Shown piece after piece: positions 1 through 5,834 of a DNA stretch of 6,106 bases. The notes beneath the pieces were generated by a model. That model was not told the origin of the DNA, did no database searches, and saw only the letters and a program-made list of their open reading frames with translations. Position numbers and translations under genes: made by a program. The DNA comes from Puniceicoccaceae bacterium. Lineage in GTDB: Bacteria; Verrucomicrobiota; Verrucomicrobiia; Opitutales; Coraliomargaritaceae. The stretch is taken from contig PXBU01000234.1 of NCBI GenBank assembly GCA_003566795.1, forward strand, positions 1 to 6,106, given 5' to 3'. Numbering within the stretch: the stretch's first letter is position 1; each line of letters begins with the position of its first letter.

Positions 1-1125
1 GACACCTTCCTTGAGGAAGAGGCCGAAGTCTTGCCAAAAACTCTCGTAAACTTCCGGTTCTTTTTTGGCCTTTTCTTCCAGGGTCTTGAGGAAGCGCTTG
101 GTGAGGACCTTATTCAGTTTCTGGATCAGCGAGCTGTCCTGCATCGCCTCGCGGGAGATGTTGAGCGGCAGGTCGGCACTGTCCACAACACCGCGCACGA
201 AGCGCAGCCACTCGGGCAGCAGGTTCTTCGGCTCGCTATCGATTAAGATCTTGCGGCAGTAGAGCGCGACACCCGGCTCCATCCGCCCGAAGCCGAAGCC
301 CTCCATGTTCTCGGTGGGGACGAAGAGGATGCTGTTGATCTCCAGCGGCGCATCGGCATTGAAGTGCAGCCAGAAGCGCGGCTCGTCGAAGGCATTGGCC
401 TGGAATTTGTAAAACTCTTTATATTCGTCGTCGGAGATCTCGCCCTTGCTCTTGAGCCAGAGCGCACCGACGGTGTTGAGCTCCTCGCCCTCGACTTTGA
501 CCGGGAACTGGACGAAGGCGGAATACTTTTTGATGATCCCTTCGAGGCGATCTTTCTTGGCGAACTCCTTGTATTCCTCCTTGAGCTTGATCACGACGCG
601 GGTGCCGCGACGCTCGCCCTCCACCGGCTCGATTTCGTAGGCACCGGAGCCATCGCTCGACCAGCGCAGGCACTCGCCCTCCTGATGCCAGCTGCGGGTA
701 TACACGTCCACTTTTTCGGCCACCATGAAGGCGGAGTAGAAGCCCACGCCGAACTGACCGATGAGATTTTCGTTTTTCTCGCCCGACTCCTTGAGTGCGT
801 TCAAAAAGGCCTTGGAGCCGGAGTGGGCGATGGTGCCGAGGTTTTCGACCAGCTCATCATGGGTCATGCCGATGCCGAAGTCGCGGATCGTGATCTCGCC
901 GGCCGCTTCATCGGAGGTGACCTGGATTTCGAGATCCAGCTCGGCGTCGAAGATTTCCTTTTCCGTCAGCTGCGTGTGGCGCAGCTTCTCGGTGGCATCC
1001 GAGGCGTTGGAGACGAGCTCGCGGACGAAGATCTCTTTGTCCGTGTAGAGCGAGTGGACAACAATATCGAGGACTTGCTTCACCTCGGCTTGGAATTCGT
1101 GACGTTCAGGTGTGGTTGTGCTCAT
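1..1125 (-). CDS. htpG: Molecular chaperone HtpG (Hsp90), N-terminal 375 residues, 3' end outside the window
   Basis: Cytosolic ATP-dependent Hsp90-family chaperone that remodels late folding intermediates. Seen in the sequence: an open frame from ATG at 1125 to the window edge, with the GHKL ATPase domain at about residues 1-220. Its motifs are RELVSNASDA (residues 35-44; the expected catalytic Glu36 and Mg/ATP-binding Asn40), RDFGIGM (81-87, Asp82 contacting adenine), GTIAHSGSKAF (97-107) and GQFGVGFYSAF (123-133, glycine-rich lid). The middle domain follows, with FWLHFNADAPLEI (251-263) and LNISREAM (321-328), whose Arg325 corresponds to the gamma-phosphate-sensing Arg of Hsp90. Bacterial HtpG is usually 600-640 residues, so roughly 240 C-terminal residues (rest of the middle domain plus dimerisation domain) lie beyond the edge. 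The start matches the usual family N-terminus (short tail, then EFQAEVKQ). No Shine-Dalgarno is visible before it. No frameshift is seen in the visible part. Identity is essentially certain from the motifs. Confidence 0.97.
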   Translation of the reverse strand, partial: MSTTTPERHEFQAEVKQVLDIVVHSLYTDKEIFVRELVSNASDATEKLRHTQLTEKEIFDAELDLEIQVTSDEAAGEITIRDFGIGMTHDELVENLGTIAHSGSKAFLNALKESGEKNENLIGQFGVGFYSAFMVAEKVDVYTRSWHQEGECLRWSSDGSGAYEIEPVEGERRGTRVVIKLKEEYKEFAKKDRLEGIIKKYSAFVQFPVKVEGEELNTVGALWLKSKGEISDDEYKEFYKFQANAFDEPRFWLHFNADAPLEINSILFVPTENMEGFGFGRMEPGVALYCRKILIDSEPKNLLPEWLRFVRGVVDSADLPLNISREAMQDSSLIQKLNKVLTKRFLKTLEEKAKKEPEVYESFWQDFGLFLKEGV

Positions 1126-1158
1126 GGTCGGATACAATTTTTGGTTATGAAAGGCGGA

Positions 1159-1186
1159 AAAATAGAAAGACTTGGATGAAAATCAA
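1159..1186 (-). promoter_or_regulatory. Candidate sigma-70-type promoter of htpG
   Basis: On the minus strand a TTGATT (-35, 1181-1186) and a TATTTT (-10, 1159-1164) are separated by 16 bp. Transcription would begin near 1152, giving a leader of about 27 nt before the htpG ATG at 1125. Each hexamer matches the consensus at four of six positions. The region is AT-rich compared with its surroundings. No CIRCE inverted repeat and no convincing sigma-32 pair is present; a CTTGATT overlaps the -35 but has no matching CCCCAT-like -10. This is a by-eye match only. Confidence 0.35.
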
Positions 1187-1204
1187 GAGTGGGTGGATAT
1201 GGAA

Positions 1205-1272
1205 GATGGGAGATGGGAGGAGATGAGAGATGGGAGGAGATGGGAGGAGATGGGAGATGGGAGGAGATGAGA
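1205..1272. repeat. 68-bp ordered tandem repeat of 7- and 10-bp units upstream of htpG
   Basis: The tract is fully accounted for by three units: A = GATGGGA, B = GATGGGAGGA and C = GATGAGA, in the order A B C B B A B C with no leftover base. The 24-bp block ABC therefore occurs twice (1205-1228 and 1249-1272), flanking two tandem B units (1229-1248). The plus strand is all purines except one T per unit; the minus strand, the direction of the surrounding genes, is C/T-rich. It starts 80 bp upstream of the htpG ATG and lies directly next to the hairpin at 1277-1331. The identical copies suggest recent slippage or unequal exchange. It does not appear to be coding. Confidence 0.9.
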
Positions 1273-1276
1273 GAAC

Positions 1277-1331
1277 CCGCGTGAGGCGGACGGCGTCGTC
1301 AGCAGGACGACGCCGTCCGCCTTTTACGCGG
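1277..1331 (-). terminator. Long GC-rich hairpin after DUF4250, probable transcription-end structure
   Basis: A 55-bp near-palindrome begins one base after the DUF4250 stop codon. The core is a perfect 17-bp stem (1284-1300 with 1306-1322) around a 5-nt loop (1301-1305). An outer 6-bp stem, CCGCGT (1277-1282) with ACGCGG (1326-1331), is separated from the core by a small asymmetric internal loop. It lies between the PpiD-like/DUF4250 unit and htpG, where a terminator is expected. On the minus strand, however, the stem is followed by TCACGCGG and not by a T-run. The only short T-run (TTTT, 1322-1325) is on the plus strand, where no gene precedes it. It may therefore be a bidirectional or non-canonical terminator, an mRNA 3'-end protector, or a palindromic repeat. 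Confidence 0.55.
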
Positions 1332-1520
1332 CTAGCGGAACTGGTTTTGATCGACCCGATATTCGTAGTCGGCGGTGGCAAGTTTCGCGGTGAGTCCCTG
1401 CGCGTCGATCCCATGCGTGCGGCAAAGGTCATCGAGTGAATCGGCATGATTTCTCAATTCCGTGTTCACCAGCCCCACCAGCAGATGGGGATCCATGCAT
1501 TCGAACTGGGTCCAATCCAT
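1332..1520 (-). CDS. DUF4250 domain-containing small protein (62 aa)
   Basis: A 62-residue protein that matches the DUF4250 pattern along its whole length: an N-terminal DPHLLVGLVNTELR segment (10-23), SLDDLC (28-33), a GID helix start (37-39) and the C-terminal DYEYRVDQNQFR (51-62). The family is made of short, single-domain bacterial proteins of unknown function; the layout of two or three short helices looks like a small helix-turn-helix-type fold, but that is inference. The gene starts with ATG 19 bp after the stop codon of the PpiD-like gene on the same strand, with no promoter visible between them, so it is probably co-transcribed. No Shine-Dalgarno is seen. Its full family match and conserved ending make it a real gene despite its size. 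It contains no membrane segment or signal peptide and should be cytosolic. Confidence 0.82.
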   Translation of the reverse strand: MDWTQFECMDPHLLVGLVNTELRNHADSLDDLCRTHGIDAQGLTAKLATADYEYRVDQNQFR

Positions 1521-1539
1521 TTTCTATCGAAACGTCTCG

Positions 1540-3198
1540 TTATTCAACAGACCGGGCCCTTTCTCCGGGCAGTCCGCGCAGGACAAGTTCGTTGGTCAAA
1601 TCATTCCGGGAGGTGAAGCCGGCCCAGCGCTCAAGCATGCTGCGGGTTTGCGCGAGATCCGGATCCTCTGCGCCGAGTTCGGGGACTTCCTTGGACGCGA
1701 CATAGACGAAAGTGCCTACATCGCGCAAGGTCAGCATGGGAGAGATCTCACCGGCCTTGAGCGATTGTGCCCTTTGTAATGCCGAGGGGTTCAGCTGGGA
1801 CGGAGCGTTGCGCACTTCAAATGGATCAAAGGTCTGGACCCGCAGCTCCAGTGCCTCGGCAGCCTCAGCAAAAGGAGTGCCCTCAGCCAGGGCGGCTTTG
1901 AGTTCCGCTTGAAGGCTTTCGCCCTTTTCATTAAAGAGGCGTCGCTTTTCTTCCCTTTTGTAATCAGCTGCGACTTGTTCGGCCACTTCCTCGAAGGGAG
2001 GGATGATCGGGTCGATGCGGCCCTGATAGATCAGGACGGCGAAGCCGTCATCGAGTTCGTGCGCATCCGAGTAGTAGCGGTTGCCCGTCAAGGTGAAGGC
2101 CGACTCCAGCATCTCGGGCGAGAGCGCACGCTGACGGGCTCCGGAGCGGGTGTAGGGCTCGATCTTTATCAGCCTGAGGTCCAACTGATTCAGCAGTTGA
2201 TTAAAGGCCGCTGAGTCGAGCTTGATGTCCTCGTTATAGAGCTGGAACGCAAAGGCCGTCGCGGCCTCATGGGCCAGAGTCGCGGCCTCTTGCTCGGCCA
2301 GACTCGCTGCCACGCGATCGCGGACTTGTGCAAAGGTGACTGCTGCCTCAGATTCACTTTCGCTTTCGGATTCCGCCTGCGCTGCCTCATATTCGGCTAC
2401 GAAGCGGTTCCGGTGGGCAGCAAAGTGCTCGCGCAGTTCGGCTTCACTGGCTGCAGGAACTTGATCGATGAAGCGTTCTCTCTCGAACAAGACATAGCTG
2501 GCTTGCACGCGCTCAGGTATCTCGTAGCTCGGTTTGTTCGCTTGGTAGAAGTCTTCGAGCGCGGATTGGTCGCGCTGAATCTCCGGTTCGAAACTTGCGT
2601 AGGCCAGTTCGGCAGTCGCGAGCGTCAGCTTGGTCCGGCCGCGTTGGGCTTGTGCCTGTGCCTCCGCAGGCAAAAGATAACCAGGTCCAGCCAGCGCGTC
2701 CATCACTTGCTCGATCCGAAAATCTTCTTTCAGAACTTTAATAACAATGCCCTGAGGCGCGCGTGGGTTGGATTCGAACTGATCAACAAAGCGGGTATAG
2801 GCGTCGGGGCTAAAATTACCATCCGGCCCCTGGAATGCACGCTTGCTCCTGATGTATTCTGTCAGGGCGTTCTGGTCCGGCGCAGGAATGCCCACCTCAT
2901 TCGCCAAATGCAGCATCGCGATGCGACTCGTCAGCAGTCCCTGGAACTCCTGATCCGACTGGATCTGTTGGTTGTTGAGAAAAGCACTCAAGGAGACCTT
3001 CTCCACCAGCGGGTCCCGGTCGCGCGGAGCGTTCAAATCGATCCCATAAAAGAGGTTCGGTTGATAATTGGAGCGGTCGGTCGTGCACCCGGGAGTGTTC
3101 CCAATGGTGAAGACGAATGCAATGATGATGACGGCCAGCAGGCTGAGGAATACCCAGCGCCCGTGGCGAATTAGATGATGTTGGATCCAGGATATCAT
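1540..3198 (-). CDS. PpiD/SurA-like membrane-anchored peptidyl-prolyl isomerase-family protein, without a recognisable parvulin domain (552 aa)
   Basis: Likely a periplasmic folding factor held in the inner membrane by one N-terminal helix. Seen in the sequence: a short basic cytosolic tail (HHLIRHGR, 7-14), a hydrophobic anchor at about 15-32, then a SurA_N_3-like helical region (about 65-225) with the family-style stretch FQGPDGNFSPDAYTRFV (122-138). Next come SYEIPERVQASYVLF (224-238) and an EAELREHFAAHRNRF segment (252-266), typical of PpiD relatives. An acidic (ES)4E tract occupies 276-284. Two similar FxxVxxxV helical segments follow (289-320 and 402-433), and the C-terminal half resembles the post-parvulin part of PpiD. 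Parvulin hallmarks (HILV-type strand, GGDLG, catalytic His pair) are not evident, so isomerase activity is doubtful; the role may be chaperone-like. E. coli PpiD is about 620 residues. The ATG at 3198 places the anchor at the expected position. It is followed after 19 bp by DUF4250, probably in one operon. Confidence 0.8.
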   Translation of the reverse strand: MISWIQHHLIRHGRWVFLSLLAVIIIAFVFTIGNTPGCTTDRSNYQPNLFYGIDLNAPRDRDPLVEKVSLSAFLNNQQIQSDQEFQGLLTSRIAMLHLANEVGIPAPDQNALTEYIRSKRAFQGPDGNFSPDAYTRFVDQFESNPRAPQGIVIKVLKEDFRIEQVMDALAGPGYLLPAEAQAQAQRGRTKLTLATAELAYASFEPEIQRDQSALEDFYQANKPSYEIPERVQASYVLFERERFIDQVPAASEAELREHFAAHRNRFVAEYEAAQAESESESESEAAVTFAQVRDRVAASLAEQEAATLAHEAATAFAFQLYNEDIKLDSAAFNQLLNQLDLRLIKIEPYTRSGARQRALSPEMLESAFTLTGNRYYSDAHELDDGFAVLIYQGRIDPIIPPFEEVAEQVAADYKREEKRRLFNEKGESLQAELKAALAEGTPFAEAAEALELRVQTFDPFEVRNAPSQLNPSALQRAQSLKAGEISPMLTLRDVGTFVYVASKEVPELGAEDPDLAQTRSMLERWAGFTSRNDLTNELVLRGLPGERARSVE

Positions 3199-3223
3199 GA
3201 ATAGCGGAAATTGGAAACCGGGG

Positions 3224-3251
3224 AGGTTAGGTCTCGCCTACACTCTGTCAA
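3224..3251 (-). promoter_or_regulatory. Candidate promoter of the PpiD-like/DUF4250 unit
   Basis: A perfect -35 hexamer TTGACA (minus strand, 3246-3251) is followed after 16 bp by TAACCT (3224-3229), a weak -10. Transcription would start around 3217, leaving a leader of about 19 nt before the ATG at 3198. It lies in the 70-bp gap after the YihY-family gene, which suggests the PpiD-like gene can be transcribed on its own. The gap has no hairpin that would terminate the upstream gene, so read-through is also possible. Confidence 0.4.
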
Positions 3252-3268
3252 TCAATTGGTTGGAATCT

Positions 3269-4645
3269 CTAAACCAGCTCACTGATTTTCGTCTGGGCTT
3301 TAGCGCAGTCTTTCAGCGAGATCACCTCATTCAGATACGTCCGGATCGCCGGATCGGCTGAGGCAACGATATCGACACCTTCGTTGTTGCCACAGGCTTC
3401 GAAGCTCTGTTTGAAGCTGCCCAAAGTGATGCTTTCAGCTGGCTTTCCGGGCTGATACGCTCGGTTGCGCTCTTCCTCGTTGTTTTTGCCCTTGATCGGG
3501 GCGAGATAGCCGAGTTCGCACAGGCGTGAGATGGCGGAGTTCATTATATGGCTGGGGACACGCAGTTTTTCCAGAAGTTCGTTGGAGTGAATCGGGGGTT
3601 GGCTTGACTGAAAGCGTCGGGTGACGAGGATCAAGATACTCAGAGAAATAACTTCCCGGGTGCGCTCACTGATCTTTTGCCAGGCATTTTCATTGGTGAG
3701 GTAGTTTGCGTTTTGCACGGCATAGGTCACTTGGCCACCGAGTAGGATAAGCAGCCAAAAGACGTAGAGGCCCAGCATCAGGATGACGATGATCCCGACC
3801 GAACCGTAGAGGCTGTTGGTCTGCACCACCCGATCCACGTAGAGAAAAGACAGCAGGTTATACAGATGCAGCAAGAGCACGACGACGACGCTGCCAGCCA
3901 TGGCCGGACCCCAGCGTACCTGCGTATTCGGAATAAAGCGGAAAAAGACGGCTAGCAGCGAAACAATCAGCAGGAAGCTAATGATCGGAGAGAAAAAGAG
4001 AAAGAGCGAGGCCAGCATTTCGCCCATCGGCAGCTCCTCCATCCTGGAAATGACGGCATTTAAGGTGATCAGTGTGACGGAGAGCGTGCCGAGGACTGCA
4101 CCCAGACTGATGAATGTCCAATAGGTGACGATACGTTCGCCCAGCTTGCGCCCCTGGCTGACGCCCCACAGGGTGTTGAAAGAGCCCTCAATCGAACTGA
4201 GCACCTGCAGGCCGATGATGAAGAGCATGAGGATGCCGACTGCACCCACCGCGCCAGAGGAGGCTGCCTCGCTGAACCGGTTGATCATACTCAGCATCTG
4301 TTCTTCCATCTCGTTGTCGCCTCCCGCTTCGAGCGCGATTTGTGGTGCCGCATAGGAAATGGCATCGTAAATTCTTTCCAGCACGACCTCTTCGTTACCT
4401 TGGTCGAGGGCAAAGCCGGAGATCATGATGCCCAATGCGATCAGGGGGCCGATACCAATGAGCGAGTAAAAGGTCAGTGCCGCCGCCTGGACTGGTATCT
4501 GGTTGCGGCGCAAACCCTGCCAGGTAAGCGTGATCACCCGTAAAATGTGGTAGAGCCGGGCGCGCACTGTCGTGTGCCCGAGGTATTCCAATTCCCAAAT
4601 GTCGCGCCCCATGAGCTCGCGCATCCGCGCGGCACATGCTTTCAT
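3269..4645 (-). CDS. YihY/BrkB-family inner membrane protein with C-terminal winged-helix-like domain
   Basis: Integral membrane protein of the YihY/virulence factor BrkB family, once wrongly annotated as ribonuclease BN; the molecular function is not established. Numbering from ATG 4645 gives 458 residues. Six hydrophobic segments are seen at about 53-77, 129-151, 172-198, 210-236, 246-268 and 280-305. The family signatures are QAAALTFYSLIGIGPL (53-68), a SIEGSFNTLWGV stretch (151-162), RFIPNTQVRWGPAMAGS (236-252) and NSLYGSVGIIVILMLGLYVFWLLILLG (277-303 region). A soluble tail of about 130 residues follows, containing a winged-helix-like part (LLEKLRVPSHIMNSAISRL, about 357-375, then CELGYLAP), seen in a subset of the family. 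The frame is open back to an ATG at 4786, but that extension begins inside the hairpin repeat at 4754-4829 and its residues do not look like family sequence. ATG 4645, preceded by AAAGGG only a few bases away, is preferred. ATG 4612, leading into GRDIWELE, is also possible. Confidence 0.88.
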   Translation of the reverse strand: MKACAARMRELMGRDIWELEYLGHTTVRARLYHILRVITLTWQGLRRNQIPVQAAALTFYSLIGIGPLIALGIMISGFALDQGNEEVVLERIYDAISYAAPQIALEAGGDNEMEEQMLSMINRFSEAASSGAVGAVGILMLFIIGLQVLSSIEGSFNTLWGVSQGRKLGERIVTYWTFISLGAVLGTLSVTLITLNAVISRMEELPMGEMLASLFLFFSPIISFLLIVSLLAVFFRFIPNTQVRWGPAMAGSVVVVLLLHLYNLLSFLYVDRVVQTNSLYGSVGIIVILMLGLYVFWLLILLGGQVTYAVQNANYLTNENAWQKISERTREVISLSILILVTRRFQSSQPPIHSNELLEKLRVPSHIMNSAISRLCELGYLAPIKGKNNEEERNRAYQPGKPAESITLGSFKQSFEACGNNEGVDIVASADPAIRTYLNEVISLKDCAKAQTKISELV

Positions 4646-4753
4646 GCCCTTTAAGGCTTCCCCAATTTTATCTGTTTTTGCTTCTTTCAAGTGGCGTTCC
4701 GCAGGGTGAGCTGAATGGAGGATCAAATAAATTTTTTCACAGAATGCAATTTC

Positions 4754-4829
4754 GTAGCGGAACGGCGAGGCCGTTTCGAGCCCCACCGCGAGGAAATATC
4801 GGGTCGAAATGGGTTCCCCATTCCGCTAC
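4754..4829. repeat. 76-bp imperfect long hairpin, candidate REP/MITE-like dispersed element
   Basis: Terminal inverted repeats GTAGCGGAA (4754-4762) and TTCCGCTAC (4821-4829) pair perfectly; after one C/A mismatch, GG and CC continue the stem (4764-4765 with 4818-4819). An inner stem pairs 4771-4779 with 4804-4812 (one G-T wobble) and, past a bulged G at 4780, CCC 4781-4783 with GGG 4801-4803. The apical loop is 4784-4800. It lies between the GYF_2 gene (stop at 4863) and the YihY-family gene. No T-run follows the stem on either strand, so it is not a standard intrinsic terminator. Next to it (4833-4850) is only a weak AT-only stem. The remaining non-coding sequence, 4646-4753, shows no further clear signal. 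Whether it is repeated elsewhere in the genome cannot be seen in this window. Confidence 0.6.
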
Positions 4830-4862
4830 AATAAATAAAAACACTTATTTGGAGGGGTATTA

Positions 4863-5669
4863 TTAAAAGATGTTTATCTTAATGGAACTATAGAATTCTG
4901 CAAATCGCTCGTTAATTGCCAGGTAGGCGAGTGCGCCATTACCGCCTATGCCCATGATGATAGCCAGTAGCATGGTGGAGAGGCGTTGTGCGATGGTCGC
5001 CAGAAAGATGCCCGCGCCACCCAATGCAAAGGCCATTATTAGGGTGGGGTCGCCTAAAGCCCATCCGAGATAGACGCCAAAGCCGAGTCCCAGCATGCTG
5101 CGACCCCGGATCACCGGATACACATCAGTAACGGAGAGCAGCAGCAGGATGGCCATGACTAAATCGAAGATACCCAACATCAGGAAAGGGTAGTTCAAGA
5201 GGCTGGTGTAGGCGGTTTCGGTGACGCCGTCGACGATGACAGGGTGGTGGGGAATCAAGAGTGCCAGCGCGGATAATATCATCATGATACCCAGCGTGAT
5301 CGGGGCGAGTTCAACCGCTTTTTCGAAACTCTTCTGGCGCTGCTTCAGATGGCGGGTCTCCTTCGTATCCGCTTCCGCCGCCTTGAGCATGTCTTCAACT
5401 TCAATCCCGCCCCCGCCCTTCGGTTTTTTCGAAGAAGTCTCGGCTGCTGCGTCGGGCGCGGCACGTAGCTTCAGACTGTTTGCCACTGGAAAAATCGCCT
5501 GCTTCAGCTCCTCGTTGAGCGCGACGGGAATCCACTCCTCTTTTTCCTCGTCATAGTAGAGCGTGTTTTCAGTGACCTGCCCGGCGTCAACCAGTGTCTT
5601 GAGTCGTGATTGGTCAAATGGACCCCGCGACTCATCTTGCTCGGGGGTGCGAATATAGTATTCAGGCAT
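4863..5669 (-). CDS. GYF_2 (DUF4339) domain multi-pass membrane protein (268 aa)
   Basis: An N-terminal GYF_2/DUF4339 domain is fused to a membrane domain. Numbering from ATG 5669: the GYF_2 domain spans about 1-52, with MPEYYIR at the start, RGPFDQSRLKTLVDAGQV (15-32) and the typical LYYDEEKEEWIPV ending (37-49). GYF-type domains generally bind short, often proline-rich peptides; the partner here is unknown. A charged, flexible linker with KKPKGGGG (81-88) follows. Then come five hydrophobic segments at about 121-140, 159-179, 192-208, 210-227 and 232-252, and a short tail ending in KINIF. The frame stays open upstream to a TTG at 5783, but that lies in the T-run of the ppdK terminator and the extra 38 residues are low-complexity and unlike GYF_2. 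ATG 5669 puts the domain at the very N-terminus, as is usual. No Shine-Dalgarno is seen. The specific function is unknown; the gene appears to be its own transcription unit. Confidence 0.82.
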   Translation of the reverse strand: MPEYYIRTPEQDESRGPFDQSRLKTLVDAGQVTENTLYYDEEKEEWIPVALNEELKQAIFPVANSLKLRAAPDAAAETSSKKPKGGGGIEVEDMLKAAEADTKETRHLKQRQKSFEKAVELAPITLGIMMILSALALLIPHHPVIVDGVTETAYTSLLNYPFLMLGIFDLVMAILLLLSVTDVYPVIRGRSMLGLGFGVYLGWALGDPTLIMAFALGGAGIFLATIAQRLSTMLLAIIMGIGGNGALAYLAINERFAEFYSSIKINIF

Positions 5670-5748
5670 AGCGTGGCTCTGGTCAGTTAGCGAACGAGTA
5701 GAATTCGAAGGAAGGTTAGACTTTGTCGAGCTGTCCCACAAATCCAAG

Positions 5749-5754
5749 CTTATA
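5749..5754 (-). promoter_or_regulatory. Candidate -10 element (TATAAG) for the GYF_2 gene
   Basis: TATAAG on the minus strand, 30 bp beyond the ppdK terminator and about 80 bp before the ATG at 5669, would start transcription near 5742. No good -35 hexamer is found at 16-18 bp; the TTGTCA next to the terminator is 23 bp away, which is too far. It is listed because a promoter is expected between the terminator and this gene. Confidence 0.25.
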
Positions 5755-5781
5755 ACTTCCGCCGATTTACGAAGTATTGAC

Positions 5782-5810
5782 AAAAAAAGCCCCTCCGTTT
5801 CGGGAGGGGC
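5782..5810 (-). terminator. Intrinsic terminator of ppdK
   Basis: On the minus strand the 8-bp GC-rich stem GCCCCTCC / GGAGGGGC (5803-5810 with 5789-5796), with a 6-nt loop, is followed directly by seven T residues (5788 down to 5782). It lies 24 bp after the stop codon of the PPDK gene and is a textbook Rho-independent terminator. It separates ppdK from the GYF_2 gene. Confidence 0.93.
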
Positions 5811-5834
5811 TTGGCAATTGTTTGGGCAGTTCGC

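Noticed and set aside
364..1179. Long plus-strand open frame of 271 codons
   Set aside because: It is antisense to htpG, whose minus-strand reading has every Hsp90 motif; the plus-strand translation is Leu/Asp/Glu-rich shadow sequence.
1126..1204. CIRCE or sigma-32 heat-shock element before htpG
   Set aside because: No TTAGCACTC-type inverted repeat and no correctly spaced CTTGAA/CCCCAT pair was found.
1145..1447. Minus-strand frame of 100 codons through the tandem repeat
   Set aside because: It runs through the hairpin and the low-complexity repeat and overlaps DUF4250 in another frame; the repetitive product shows no family features.
2269..3174. Plus-strand open frame of 301 codons
   Set aside because: It is antisense to the PpiD-like gene, which has the better supported domain pattern, membrane anchor and operon context.
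3199..3210. TAGCGGAA shared with the end of the 4754-4829 element, and again near 1333
   Set aside because: Only 8 bp is shared and the flanks do not match; chance occurrence is likely, and the copy near 1333 covers the DUF4250 stop codon and the codons before it.
4665..4690. TTGAAA and TAAAAT as a promoter for the YihY-family gene
   Set aside because: The spacing is only 14 bp, too short for a normal sigma-70 promoter.
4646..4786. 47-residue N-terminal extension of the YihY-family protein
   Set aside because: Its first codons lie in the hairpin element at 4754-4829 and it does not resemble the family; the ATG at 4645 gives a normal length.
5670..5783. 38-residue N-terminal extension of the GYF_2 protein from a TTG
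   Set aside because: The TTG lies in the T-run of the ppdK terminator, and the GYF_2 domain naturally begins at ATG 5669.
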